From NCBI GenBank assembly GCA_046541415.1, contig JBKHDI010000008.1:1-64000 (forward strand): DNA of 64,000 nucleotides. Direction: 5' to 3'. This DNA is from CAZOVB01 sp046541415. GTDB lineage: Bacteria; Planctomycetota; Phycisphaerae; SM23-33. Shown one piece after another: positions 51,265 to 59,109 of this stretch. The notes below the pieces were generated by a model, which saw nothing but the letters and a program-made list of their open reading frames with translations, searched no databases and was not told where the DNA came from. The stretch's first letter is position 1. Each line of letters opens with the position of its first letter. The translations under genes were made by a program, and so were the position numbers.

Positions 51265-53469
51265 CTAGAAGCGGAACCTCCGCTGGATCAGCTGGCGGAT
51301 GCGCCGCCACCACTGTCGGGCCAGGGGTTTCTCGGGCAGCTCGACGCGCACGATTACGCGTTGGCCGATACGGACGGGACCGGCGGCTTCGGCATCGAGG
51401 GCGACGACGGCATCGAAGAAGTGCTCGGCGGCTCGCTGTCCCTGTTGGTCGTCCGTGGCGGTGGCGATCGTGCCCCCGGCCAGCAGGCCCAGGGCGCGGC
51501 TGGGCAGGTCGATTCGTCCTGCCCGGGCGACCAGTTCGAGTTGACCGGCCAGCTGCAGGTCGGGCCTTGCCTTGACGCGTGTCTCGACGCGCAGGGGACC
51601 GTGGCCTCCGCCCAGCAGGGAGATCAGTTCGGTCGCGTCGTTCTGCCCGACTACGCCGCGGACGATGACCTCTCGCGTGTCGGCGACCAGACCGATCTGC
51701 TCCTGGTCGCTCAGCCACGTCCCGTCCCGCCTGGCCAGGGCGGGGGCGATCCAGGCCCCGTCGATCGGCGCGACGGGCCTCAGCGCGTCGACCTGCGACT
51801 GCAGCAGCCGGATTTCCTGCTGCTGGCTGCGGATCTCGGCGTCGACGACATCCACGTTCAGCGGGCCTTTCTCGATGGCTTGGCCCCGGCGGATGGACAG
51901 GATCTCGGCCGTGAGTTTCGCCTCGGCCAGACGGGTCTGCAACTCGGGGTTTTCCATGTGGACCAGCGGTTCGCCCTGGCTGCTTTCCACGGTGCGTTGG
52001 GGTGTCTCGGGGCTCAGCCCGGCGGTGATCAGCCGTCCCTCGGCGCCGCTGTAGATCACGGCCATGTTGCGGGTCTCGATGACGCCCTCGAACCGAATGT
52101 GGTCGTCGAAGGGCACGGCCCCGACCAGCGTCAGGACGGCAGCGGCGATCAGGGCCGAAACGGCGACGGCTCGTGTGCGGGTTCGGGCCAGTTCGCCGCT
52201 GGTCAGCAGGTAATGGCCGAATCGGCCCAGGGGCACGAGCAGCCAGCCGACCAGGGCCATCAGCGCCAGGGCCATGCCCACGAAGAACAGCTTGTCTGCC
52301 ACGAAGAGCAGAATCCGCACGCTGATAAAGACGCGGAAGACCGTCGAGGCGAGGCCGTAAACCGCAAACCAGAAACGCTCGCCGACGCTGTGGGCAGGGC
52401 TGAGCGGATTGCGGACACCGAAGAGGTACTTTTTGGCCAGGTAATAGAGGTATCCCTTGGACCGCTGGGCGAGGTTCGGCGTTTCCAGCAGGTCCGACAG
52501 GACGTAGTACGCGTCGTATCGAAGCAGGGGGTTGCCGTTGAACAGCAGCGAGGAGACACCGGCGACGAAGATCATGTTGTAGCAGATGGTCCGCAGGTCG
52601 CCCGGGGCCAGATTGGCCCAGGCGATGGCCGCGACGGCCGCGATGGCCAGCTCCATCCACATCCCCGCCAGACCCACCGCCGCCCTGTACCACTTGCTCT
52701 TAAAGGCCCAGCTGCTGGAGGCATCGACGTAGGGGACGGGCATGAACACGAGCATCATGATGCCCATCGTATGCACTTCGCCGGTCAGCCCCTGGCGGCG
52801 GGCGAACTTCTTGCAGGCGAACCCGTGGGCGAACTCGTGGAAGAGCTTCAGCAGGACGATCGCCAGGTACAGGTAGGGCAGGTTGGCCGTGTCTAGCACC
52901 TCGCTGCCGCGTTGGAAGAGCTCGCCCCATCGCCCGGCCAGGCTCACCAGGCCCGCGCCGATCAGCACGAACCAGAGCAGCAGGCCCGGGACCGAGAAGA
53001 CCGCCCCGAAGAGCTTGACCCAGCGGTTCAGGAAGTGGTCCGGGTCCAGCAGGGGGATGCGGAGGAACAGCAGGCTCATCAGCGTCGAGCGGATCTGCCT
53101 GCCGGTTCGCTTGCGGTATCGGGCGAAGACGGCCGCGGCGTCAGGGGGCAGGTCGGCCCGCAGCAGGTTCGAGACGTGCAACTGACCGAGCAGTTGGACT
53201 GCCTCGGGCTGGGTCGGTGCGTCGTCGCCGAGGTGTTCGTTGCTCAGCCGCCAGGCCTCGGAGACGGTCCGCCGGCCGTTCAGCAGGGCCACGAAGTGGT
53301 ACGCCGACCTGCTCAGCCGCGAGAACTGGTTGCTCGAACGGTCCTGCAGGACGTACCACATCTGCCCGCGGAAGTGCTGCCGGAAGACCTGCACCTGCGG
53401 GCGAAGCACAGGCCGCAGCTCGGCGACGCGGAACCAGGATTCGCTGAATGTGGGGCGATCTACCGGCAT
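51265..53469 (-). CDS. PqqD-like domain, M50 zinc protease and HlyD-like fusion
   Basis: A 734-residue membrane protein. Residues 30-108 resemble PqqD-like peptide-binding domains (SRLSRSAYHFVALLNGRRTV), which recognise leader peptides in RiPP pathways. A multi-pass M50/site-2-protease core follows with HEFAH (His211, Glu212, His215) and NPLLRYD (Asp319, third zinc ligand). The last 280 residues after one more TM helix are HlyD-like (GVIETRNMAVIYSGAEGRL, a lipoyl half, Gln/Leu coil). All catalytic residues are present. Fusing peptide binding, protease and adaptor in one chain suggests it recognises and possibly cleaves exported proteins. Ten bases after the GAF-HlyD gene. Confidence 0.88.
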   Translation of the reverse strand: MPVDRPTFSESWFRVAELRPVLRPQVQVFRQHFRGQMWYVLQDRSSNQFSRLSRSAYHFVALLNGRRTVSEAWRLSNEHLGDDAPTQPEAVQLLGQLHVSNLLRADLPPDAAAVFARYRKRTGRQIRSTLMSLLFLRIPLLDPDHFLNRWVKLFGAVFSVPGLLLWFVLIGAGLVSLAGRWGELFQRGSEVLDTANLPYLYLAIVLLKLFHEFAHGFACKKFARRQGLTGEVHTMGIMMLVFMPVPYVDASSSWAFKSKWYRAAVGLAGMWMELAIAAVAAIAWANLAPGDLRTICYNMIFVAGVSSLLFNGNPLLRYDAYYVLSDLLETPNLAQRSKGYLYYLAKKYLFGVRNPLSPAHSVGERFWFAVYGLASTVFRVFISVRILLFVADKLFFVGMALALMALVGWLLVPLGRFGHYLLTSGELARTRTRAVAVSALIAAAVLTLVGAVPFDDHIRFEGVIETRNMAVIYSGAEGRLITAGLSPETPQRTVESSQGEPLVHMENPELQTRLAEAKLTAEILSIRRGQAIEKGPLNVDVVDAEIRSQQQEIRLLQSQVDALRPVAPIDGAWIAPALARRDGTWLSDQEQIGLVADTREVIVRGVVGQNDATELISLLGGGHGPLRVETRVKARPDLQLAGQLELVARAGRIDLPSRALGLLAGGTIATATDDQQGQRAAEHFFDAVVALDAEAAGPVRIGQRVIVRVELPEKPLARQWWRRIRQLIQRRFRF

Positions 53470-53479
53470 GGTTGCTGCC

Positions 53480-55357
53480 TTACCACCAGAGCTTCATGCG
53501 GACCCAGTCGACGATCGGGGCGGTCCAGATCTCGGCGTAGCGGGCCCGGCCGAGATGGACCTTGGCCACTCCCTCGATCCCGTGCCGCAGCCACTCGGGC
53601 TGGCGGTCCAGTTCGGCCCGGACGCGGAAGACGTTCTCCTGGCCGACCAGTTCAGCCACGGGGCTGACCCACGTGACGGTGAAGTCGATCTTCTGGTCGG
53701 GCCGGCCCGTCGAGGCCAGTTGGCCTGTCGAACCGACCTGGACGCCGATGATGCGATTCTCGGGGATCAGCAGTTCGGCCTCGAACTGTTCGGCCGGGGC
53801 GATAACGAAAAGCTGCTGGCCAAGTTCGACGGGCGGTGCGTTGAACTTCTGCCAGTCGCCCTCGATGATCTCGCCATCGACAGGTGCGACGATTCTCGCA
53901 TCGGCCAGTTGTCCCTCATACAGTTTGATTCGGGCCTGGGCCTGCCTGGCCTCGAGTCGGGCGATCTCTGCATCGGAGCGTTTTTCCGCGTCGAGGTAGG
54001 CTGAGTATTTCCGCAGGGCGATGGCCTCCTCGGCCCGAGCCTTGTACAGCGCGGCCTCGATCTTGTCCGTCCGCATCTCGGCCAGCAGGTCGCCGGCAAC
54101 GACCCGGTCGCCGGGCTTGACATGCACCTGGATCAGCCGCTCGGAGAATGGGGCGGGCAGTTCGGTCTGTTTCCGGGCCAGGACGGTGAAATTGCCCTCC
54201 GCCGTCCTCGTTCCCCGGGCCACGAACGCAAAGGCCAGAAACACCCCCAAGCCGATCGCCAGCAGCTTCAGCCAGGTGTGTTGCGAGCCTACCGCCGCGG
54301 CGGCTGCTTTTCGCAGTCCGCCAGCCAGCCTGGCCCCGACCCATCGGTCGGTCTGCGACAGTTCGATGATCCGCGGGGTGGTCAGTTCGCACGTCAGGCG
54401 GAGCAGGGCGATCTGGTCGGGGGTGAACGGCTTGTCCACATCGCGCTGGCAGGTCAGTACGCCGACGGTTTGGCCGTCGTGACGCAGGGGCAGGGACAGG
54501 ACGCTGGTGAGGCTGCCATGGCGGGAGAGATCTTCGGCGGCCCGGCTGATGGCGGGGGCGTCATCGGAGGCGGGGCAGGAAATTTCGATGTCCTGGTCGA
54601 GACACTCCTCCATGGCGGCTTCGAGGCATTGGAGGTCTTCGGTCTTGCGGTCGATCTTCTCGGTCTCGCTCATGGCGCGGACGCGGACGGTTCTGCCCTT
54701 GAGCAGCCCGAGGCCCACGCGGGTTGCGCCGAAGCGCTGGGCGACTTCGTTGCACAGGGCCATCGCCGCGGCGAGGAAGCGTCCCTGGCGGTTGACCGCA
54801 GCGAGGATCTCGACAGACTGGCGCATCTGGGCGAACTGGTTCTGACTGCGCTGGAGGTTGATGCGCATCTCGTAGAGTTGCAGCAGGGGGGCTGAGAGCT
54901 CCAGCCGCCGGGCGGTCTCGGCCAGGGCTTTCTGGTCGACGCTGTCGATGCAGAAGGCGCCGATGCCGGTGCTTTGTCGGGGCCTGCGGATCGGCAGGAG
55001 GAGGCAGCTTCTCCGGGGCGGATCGCCGTAGAGGTCTTCCGGTCCGTGGATGGGCAGACAGGCGGTCTTGCCCTCCTTGGCGACGCGCGGGGCGGCCTGG
55101 ACGGCCATGGCCAGCCAGGCCGGGGCGTCGGCCTGTCCGTCGACGGCCGGATGGACGGCCAGGGGTTCGGCCGGGCGGTCTTCGTCCACCCGCAACAGGG
55201 CCCCCTGTGTCGCACCGGCCAGCCTGCACTGCATGGTCAGCAGGGCCAGGAGGAACTGCTCCGGCGGACCTTGGAAGTGGCTCAACTGCAGGAGGATCTC
55301 GGAGATCTCCGTGGTCTGCTCGGCAGAGCCGGGCCTGTCGAAGTGCTGCTGTGTCAC
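53480..55357 (-). CDS. GAF-domain HlyD-type membrane fusion protein
   Basis: A 625-residue protein. Residues 1-325 hold two GAF-like halves (GIGAFCIDSVDQKALAETA near 130-150, and SLPLRHDGQTVGVLTCQRD near 290). One TM helix follows (LLAIGLGVFLAFAFVARG, near 367-385), and then a HlyD adaptor: ERLIQVHVKPGDRVVAGDLL, a short coil, and ARIVAPVDGEIIEGDWQKF. GAF domains bind small ligands or signal, so export may be gated from the cytoplasmic side. Its start overlaps the previous gene's stop by four bases. This combination is unusual for HlyD proteins. Confidence 0.88.
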   Translation of the reverse strand: MTQQHFDRPGSAEQTTEISEILLQLSHFQGPPEQFLLALLTMQCRLAGATQGALLRVDEDRPAEPLAVHPAVDGQADAPAWLAMAVQAAPRVAKEGKTACLPIHGPEDLYGDPPRRSCLLLPIRRPRQSTGIGAFCIDSVDQKALAETARRLELSAPLLQLYEMRINLQRSQNQFAQMRQSVEILAAVNRQGRFLAAAMALCNEVAQRFGATRVGLGLLKGRTVRVRAMSETEKIDRKTEDLQCLEAAMEECLDQDIEISCPASDDAPAISRAAEDLSRHGSLTSVLSLPLRHDGQTVGVLTCQRDVDKPFTPDQIALLRLTCELTTPRIIELSQTDRWVGARLAGGLRKAAAAAVGSQHTWLKLLAIGLGVFLAFAFVARGTRTAEGNFTVLARKQTELPAPFSERLIQVHVKPGDRVVAGDLLAEMRTDKIEAALYKARAEEAIALRKYSAYLDAEKRSDAEIARLEARQAQARIKLYEGQLADARIVAPVDGEIIEGDWQKFNAPPVELGQQLFVIAPAEQFEAELLIPENRIIGVQVGSTGQLASTGRPDQKIDFTVTWVSPVAELVGQENVFRVRAELDRQPEWLRHGIEGVAKVHLGRARYAEIWTAPIVDWVRMKLWW

Positions 55358-56238
55358 TCTTGTCCGCCTTCCGAGAGCTCCTGGGGCGGCTGCTGCCCGC
55401 TGCCGAGACGGACCCAGCAGAACTGCCCCGCCGGGACGCGGTCGGGGTTGGGCACTTCGATGCGCATGACCAGCGTGCCGGAGGGGGCGTCGCCGACGGC
55501 GGCGCGGAAGATGATTCGCCCGGTTACCGGGGGCGCATCGGCCGAGCCCAGTCGAACGCGGGCGAGCTGGTTGGGCCTGGCGGCCTGGCCGGGCTTGACC
55601 GGCTTGTGCTGTCGAGCCTGCTGGATCGGAACGTCCACGTCAATCCAGAGCGGGTCGATGCTGACGATCCGGATGACCTCCTGCAGTGCGTCGGCCGACT
55701 CGCCGGGCTGGAGGTGGATCTTCTCGACCAGTCCGTCGATGCGGCTTTTCAGTTGCATGCGCTCCAGGCTCCGGCGGAGTTGCTCGACGCTGCGCTGGGC
55801 CTGCTGCTGCTGGAATTTCGCCAGCTGGAGCGACAGCTCGTTGATGGTCACTTCCAGCCTGGCGTGCTCGACTTCGGTCTCGGTCGCCCCGCCTCCGGCA
55901 GCGGCCTGTTTGGTCTTGTCCAGGTCGACGCGGGCCTGTTCCAGGCGGGCCTGGGCAGCCTCGATCCGGGTTCTGTCCTCGGCTTCGGCGAGGGCCTGGG
56001 CAAGCTGGGCCTGTTCGACCGCGTCTTCCAGCTGGACCAGCAATTGCCCCTGCCGGACCGTGTCACCTTGCTTGACCTGGACCGTTTCGACGGTCCCGGG
56101 CCGGACGAACGAAAGCGTCAGGTCGCTGGACGGCAGGGACTTGGCCTGCATCCACGCGGACGATGGCGGTTGGGCCAGGCAGAAAGACGCTGTCAGCCCA
56201 ATCAACAGGCCGGCAAAGACTCTGGGCGAAGGGGTCAC
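55354..56238 (-). CDS. Secreted HlyD/RND-type adaptor protein
   Basis: A 294-residue periplasmic protein with a signal peptide (VFAGLLIGLTASFCLA-Q). The lipoyl half is VRPGTVETVQVKQGDTVRQG, the coiled-coil hairpin spans about residues 70-175, and the second half has SRIDGLVEKIHLQPGESA with an IVSIDPLWIDVDVP beta-barrel. It is first in the minus-strand export operon. The upstream 132 bases to the putative lipoprotein contain no clear -35/-10 pair. A Cys in SFCLAQ is not followed by a proper lipobox spacing, so I do not call it a lipoprotein. Confidence 0.88.
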   Translation of the reverse strand: MTPSPRVFAGLLIGLTASFCLAQPPSSAWMQAKSLPSSDLTLSFVRPGTVETVQVKQGDTVRQGQLLVQLEDAVEQAQLAQALAEAEDRTRIEAAQARLEQARVDLDKTKQAAAGGGATETEVEHARLEVTINELSLQLAKFQQQQAQRSVEQLRRSLERMQLKSRIDGLVEKIHLQPGESADALQEVIRIVSIDPLWIDVDVPIQQARQHKPVKPGQAARPNQLARVRLGSADAPPVTGRIIFRAAVGDAPSGTLVMRIEVPNPDRVPAGQFCWVRLGSGQQPPQELSEGGQE

Positions 56239-56370
56239 GGCAGATTCCTTTGCTTTTCGCTTTCGGACAGTTCGAGCAATCCCTTTGTATTCGGAACCGC
56301 ATAGTACGTTTTTGATTACATTCGTCCAAGCAAAACCGTCCAGCCGGCCTCGCTGCCGCCGGTTCCTGCA

Positions 56371-56769
56371 TCAATCTGCCGGCCAGACCACCAGCGGCAA
56401 GGGCTGGGACCAGCCGCTCTTGCCCAAGCTCGTCGTATAGCGGACCAGGATCCCGTAGATGCCCGGCTGGTCGATCTCTGCCTCGATCCGCCCGGTGGCC
56501 TTGATGGTATTGCCCAGGGCCATCTGCCAGCCCGTGAAGGTCTCGGTCGGGCCGACACGATCGATCTGGCGGTCTTCCGGTGGTGCCCGGACCTGTCTGA
56601 CAGGGAAGATCCATTCTGATCGATCCAGAGCTTGGCGGGCGGCTGAAGATATTTTCGATTTCGCCTCCGCAGATGGATTTCCGCTCCGACAGCCAGATAG
56701 TAGAATTACGCAATGGGTTCCACTGTGCGGCGTTATCCTGAGAGAGGATCGGCTTCGTGGCCGATGCAT
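56371..56769 (-). CDS. Putative lipoprotein upstream of the export operon
   Basis: A 132-residue frame from ATG 56769. The basic start MHRPRSRSSLRI is followed by a short hydrophobic run HCVILLSGC that ends in a lipobox-like Cys, then a polar region and a beta-rich end (TGWQMALGNTIKATGRIEAE, then IYGILVRYTTSLGKSGWSQP). The end reads like a real folded domain. The hydrophobic stretch is short and the ribosome site poor, so the start is uncertain. It overlaps nothing but lies in the divergent gap before the deiminase-like gene, 132 bases upstream of the HlyD-like gene. Function unknown. Confidence 0.45.
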   Translation of the reverse strand: MHRPRSRSSLRITPHSGTHCVILLSGCRSGNPSAEAKSKISSAARQALDRSEWIFPVRQVRAPPEDRQIDRVGPTETFTGWQMALGNTIKATGRIEAEIDQPGIYGILVRYTTSLGKSGWSQPLPLVVWPAD

Positions 56770-56820
56770 GCATTGTCCAGGTCCGGCCGGTACGTCGGGG
56801 CCTTGTAAGGAAACAGCGAA

Positions 56821-58083
56821 ATGACAGGCAAGAGCAGGCTGTACTGGGTTGCAGCCGTATCTCTGGTTGTTGTAGCCGCGGGGGGATATTGGGCGGGTCG
56901 GCACAGCGGACCGGCTGTTCTTTCCCAACCGGCGGGGGCTTCGTCGCTACCTGTGGTGGCGGTATCCGCCGTTGAGGCCGAGGCCGACCCGCGTCTTGGG
57001 CTTCCGGCCCAGCGGGCCGAATTCGACCGCCTCAACGCGGTTCTGATCGGGGCGGGGGAGTTGATCGACTTCCACCCGCAGGTGTTGCTCGAGATGGCGC
57101 GGCAGGCCACCGAGGGCGCAGAACTGCTGTTCGTGTTCAACGACTTCGAGCAGCTCCAGCGGGCCCGGCAGGCGTTGGGCAGCATCGACTCAGCCGCTTC
57201 CAGGGTCCGCCTGGGGGTCTTGCCGATCGATACGATGTGGATGCGCGACTACGGGCCTCTGTTCGTTCAACTGCCCGGGCAGGAACCGATGATCGTCGAC
57301 GCAGACTGCAGCCTGGCCATCGAGGGCGACGGGCCGCCGGATGCCGACAACGACTTCCCGCGTATCCTGGCCAAGGCAAGCGGCAACAGTGTCCTATCCG
57401 TTCCTTTGCGGGTCCAGGGGGGCAACTTCCTGACCAACGGCGACGGGCTGCTGGTCTCGACCACCGCCCTGCGGGATGAGAACCTCCATGCCGGGCTGCC
57501 GCTAGAGACGATCGAGGCCGCCCTGAAGCGGTGGTTCGGCGTCTCGGAGTGGATTACCGTCGAACCGCTGGAGGGCGAATCGACCGAGCATGTCGATATT
57601 TTCATGACCTTCGTTGATGTAAACGTGGTGCTGGTGGGGCAGTACGATCCGGAGGACGATCCGATCAACGCCGCGATTCTCGATGCAGTGGCCGAGAAGC
57701 TGGCCAAGGTCAAAACCTCCGCCGGGCCCATGCAGGTGCACCGCATCTGGATGCCTCCCCGCGGCGGCGAAGATCTCTGGCGGACGTACACGAATGTAAT
57801 CTATGCCGACAAAACGGTATACGTCCCCGCCTACACAGGGATCGACCGCGCCCTGCAGGCCGACGCACTGGACCTCTTTGCCCGCCTGCTGCCCGGATGG
57901 CGCGTGGTGGCCATCCCGTCCGATAGCATGATCCCGCTGGGCGGGGCCCTGCGCTGCATCTCGATGCAGGTCCCGTTGGGGATGGACCTGGGCCATGTTT
58001 TTCGCAGCGCGCAGGATCTGGACGAGCAGCAAGGCCCGCCCGAGCCGGCTGAAGACCAACAGGAAGACCCCTTCGCGACCTGA
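56821..58083 (+). CDS. Membrane-anchored agmatine/peptidylarginine deiminase-like enzyme
   Basis: A 420-residue protein with an N-terminal anchor or signal segment (LYWVAAVSLVVVAAGGYWAG). The guanidino-modifying fold follows: WMRDYGP (140-146, Asp143), QGGNFLTNG, EHVDIFM (His257), PPRGGEDLWRTYTNVIY and GGALRCISMQ with nucleophile Cys379. Agmatine deiminases usually read GGNIHC here and are cytosolic; Arg before the Cys and export to the envelope recall the Porphyromonas peptidylarginine deiminase. It would turn the guanidino group of agmatine or of peptide arginine into a urea. The C terminus is Glu/Gln/Pro-rich. It is divergent from the export operon. Confidence 0.82.
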   Translation: MTGKSRLYWVAAVSLVVVAAGGYWAGRHSGPAVLSQPAGASSLPVVAVSAVEAEADPRLGLPAQRAEFDRLNAVLIGAGELIDFHPQVLLEMARQATEGAELLFVFNDFEQLQRARQALGSIDSAASRVRLGVLPIDTMWMRDYGPLFVQLPGQEPMIVDADCSLAIEGDGPPDADNDFPRILAKASGNSVLSVPLRVQGGNFLTNGDGLLVSTTALRDENLHAGLPLETIEAALKRWFGVSEWITVEPLEGESTEHVDIFMTFVDVNVVLVGQYDPEDDPINAAILDAVAEKLAKVKTSAGPMQVHRIWMPPRGGEDLWRTYTNVIYADKTVYVPAYTGIDRALQADALDLFARLLPGWRVVAIPSDSMIPLGGALRCISMQVPLGMDLGHVFRSAQDLDEQQGPPEPAEDQQEDPFAT

Positions 58084-58278
58084 GGTCCGGGGGGTCTGGA
58101 GCGGATGACACTCCAGAGAAGATCGGAATTACTGGTATTCCCTTATCATGCTCGGGCGTGGGATTGTCGATAAACACAGTGTACCGGTCCGTTTGATGTG
58201 TTTGTCCGCGTCGTTGCAGGCCCATCTGCGAGACACCCCAGGCAGAAACCAATCCCCCCGCGCGGTTGAGAGAGTCCC

Positions 58279-58704
58279 GTGAGCCCGAGCCTTCTGCATG
58301 CCCATGGCCAGGTGAATCGCCTGCGAATCCTCCTGGCAGAGGACAGCCAGGTCTACGAGATCCTGGCGATGAAGATCCTGCGCTTTTACGGGGGCCATCG
58401 AGTCTGCGTGATCACCAAATCCAGCGAAGCAGCGGACCTGCTGGAGCGCGAGCAGATCGACCTGGCCGTGATCGATCTGCAGATGGCCGGGCAGGAAGCA
58501 GTGCAGACGGCCGAATGCATTCGCAGTCACGACGCATCGGCGGGGGGGAAGACTCCCATCATCGGCATCAGCGGGAACGACCTGCCCGGCCAGGAGCAAC
58601 TCTGCACCGAGGCGGGCATGGACTACTACGTCGCCAGACCCTTCGTCTCCGATCACCTCTCCAGACAGGTCAAACAGCTGGCAGAACAGCTCAACCAGGC
58701 CTGA
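58279..58704 (+). CDS. Stand-alone response-regulator receiver, degenerate
   Basis: A 141-residue single-domain receiver from GTG 58279: acidic pocket LLAEDSQVYEIL, phospho-acceptor Asp66 in LAVIDLQMAG, then IIGISGND (Ser where Thr/Ser is usual). The invariant Lys before Pro-Phe is Arg (YYVARPF). Single-domain receivers act as CheY-like or phosphorelay shuttles. The Lys-to-Arg change may weaken activation. Its partner could be either kinase downstream. A 195-base gap before it has no clear promoter, and the GTG start has only a weak ribosome site. Confidence 0.8.
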   Translation: MSPSLLHAHGQVNRLRILLAEDSQVYEILAMKILRFYGGHRVCVITKSSEAADLLEREQIDLAVIDLQMAGQEAVQTAECIRSHDASAGGKTPIIGISGNDLPGQEQLCTEAGMDYYVARPFVSDHLSRQVKQLAEQLNQA

Positions 58705-58905
58705 AATCCGCAACGGGTTGCCGTTCCTGGCCAATCAGTACCTTTTCTGCCCCATTTCAGGAAGAATCCCTATGGCAAAAGGTTCGCAAAACGCCGAAGA
58801 TAACGTGTGTACCAGCAGTTGTGACCATTTGCGGGCCCGGCCCGAACAACCACAGATAGAAGATTCCCGCCCCGGCCGATGGTCGGAAGGCGGCCTGATG
58901 TGCCC

Positions 58906-58972
58906 CCCTGTCCCGCGTAAGCAGGGCGCCCGGACGTCCCGGACGCCCTGTGCGGGGCAGGTGTTTTTTTTT
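58906..58972 (+). terminator. Nested-hairpin terminator after the receiver gene
   Basis: Outer arms CCTGTCCCGC (58906-58915) and GCGGGGCAGG (58952-58961) enclose a second stem (CAGGGCG with CGCCCTG, 58922-58950), followed by ten T. It lies in the 405-base gap before the first kinase, where I see no other feature. Confidence 0.6.
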
Positions 58973-59109
58973 GCGCCGAGGCGCGACAATCATCTCTACG
59001 CGGTCATGTGTTAGCGCGATCTGAAGGTTGCGCTGTTCTGTGGCCCCGAATCTGGTATCATGCTCTGGGGCGTGGATGATGCCATCTGTGATCTGAATTC
59101 TGAGGCCTC

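Noticed and set aside
55380..56440. Plus-strand frames over the HlyD-like genes
   Set aside because: They are Gln/Gly/Leu-rich mirror frames of the adaptor gene. The minus-strand gene has a signal peptide and adaptor motifs.
58718..59014. Small open frame between the receiver and the first kinase
   Set aside because: Its composition is erratic, it crosses the nested terminator hairpin and it has no ribosome site.
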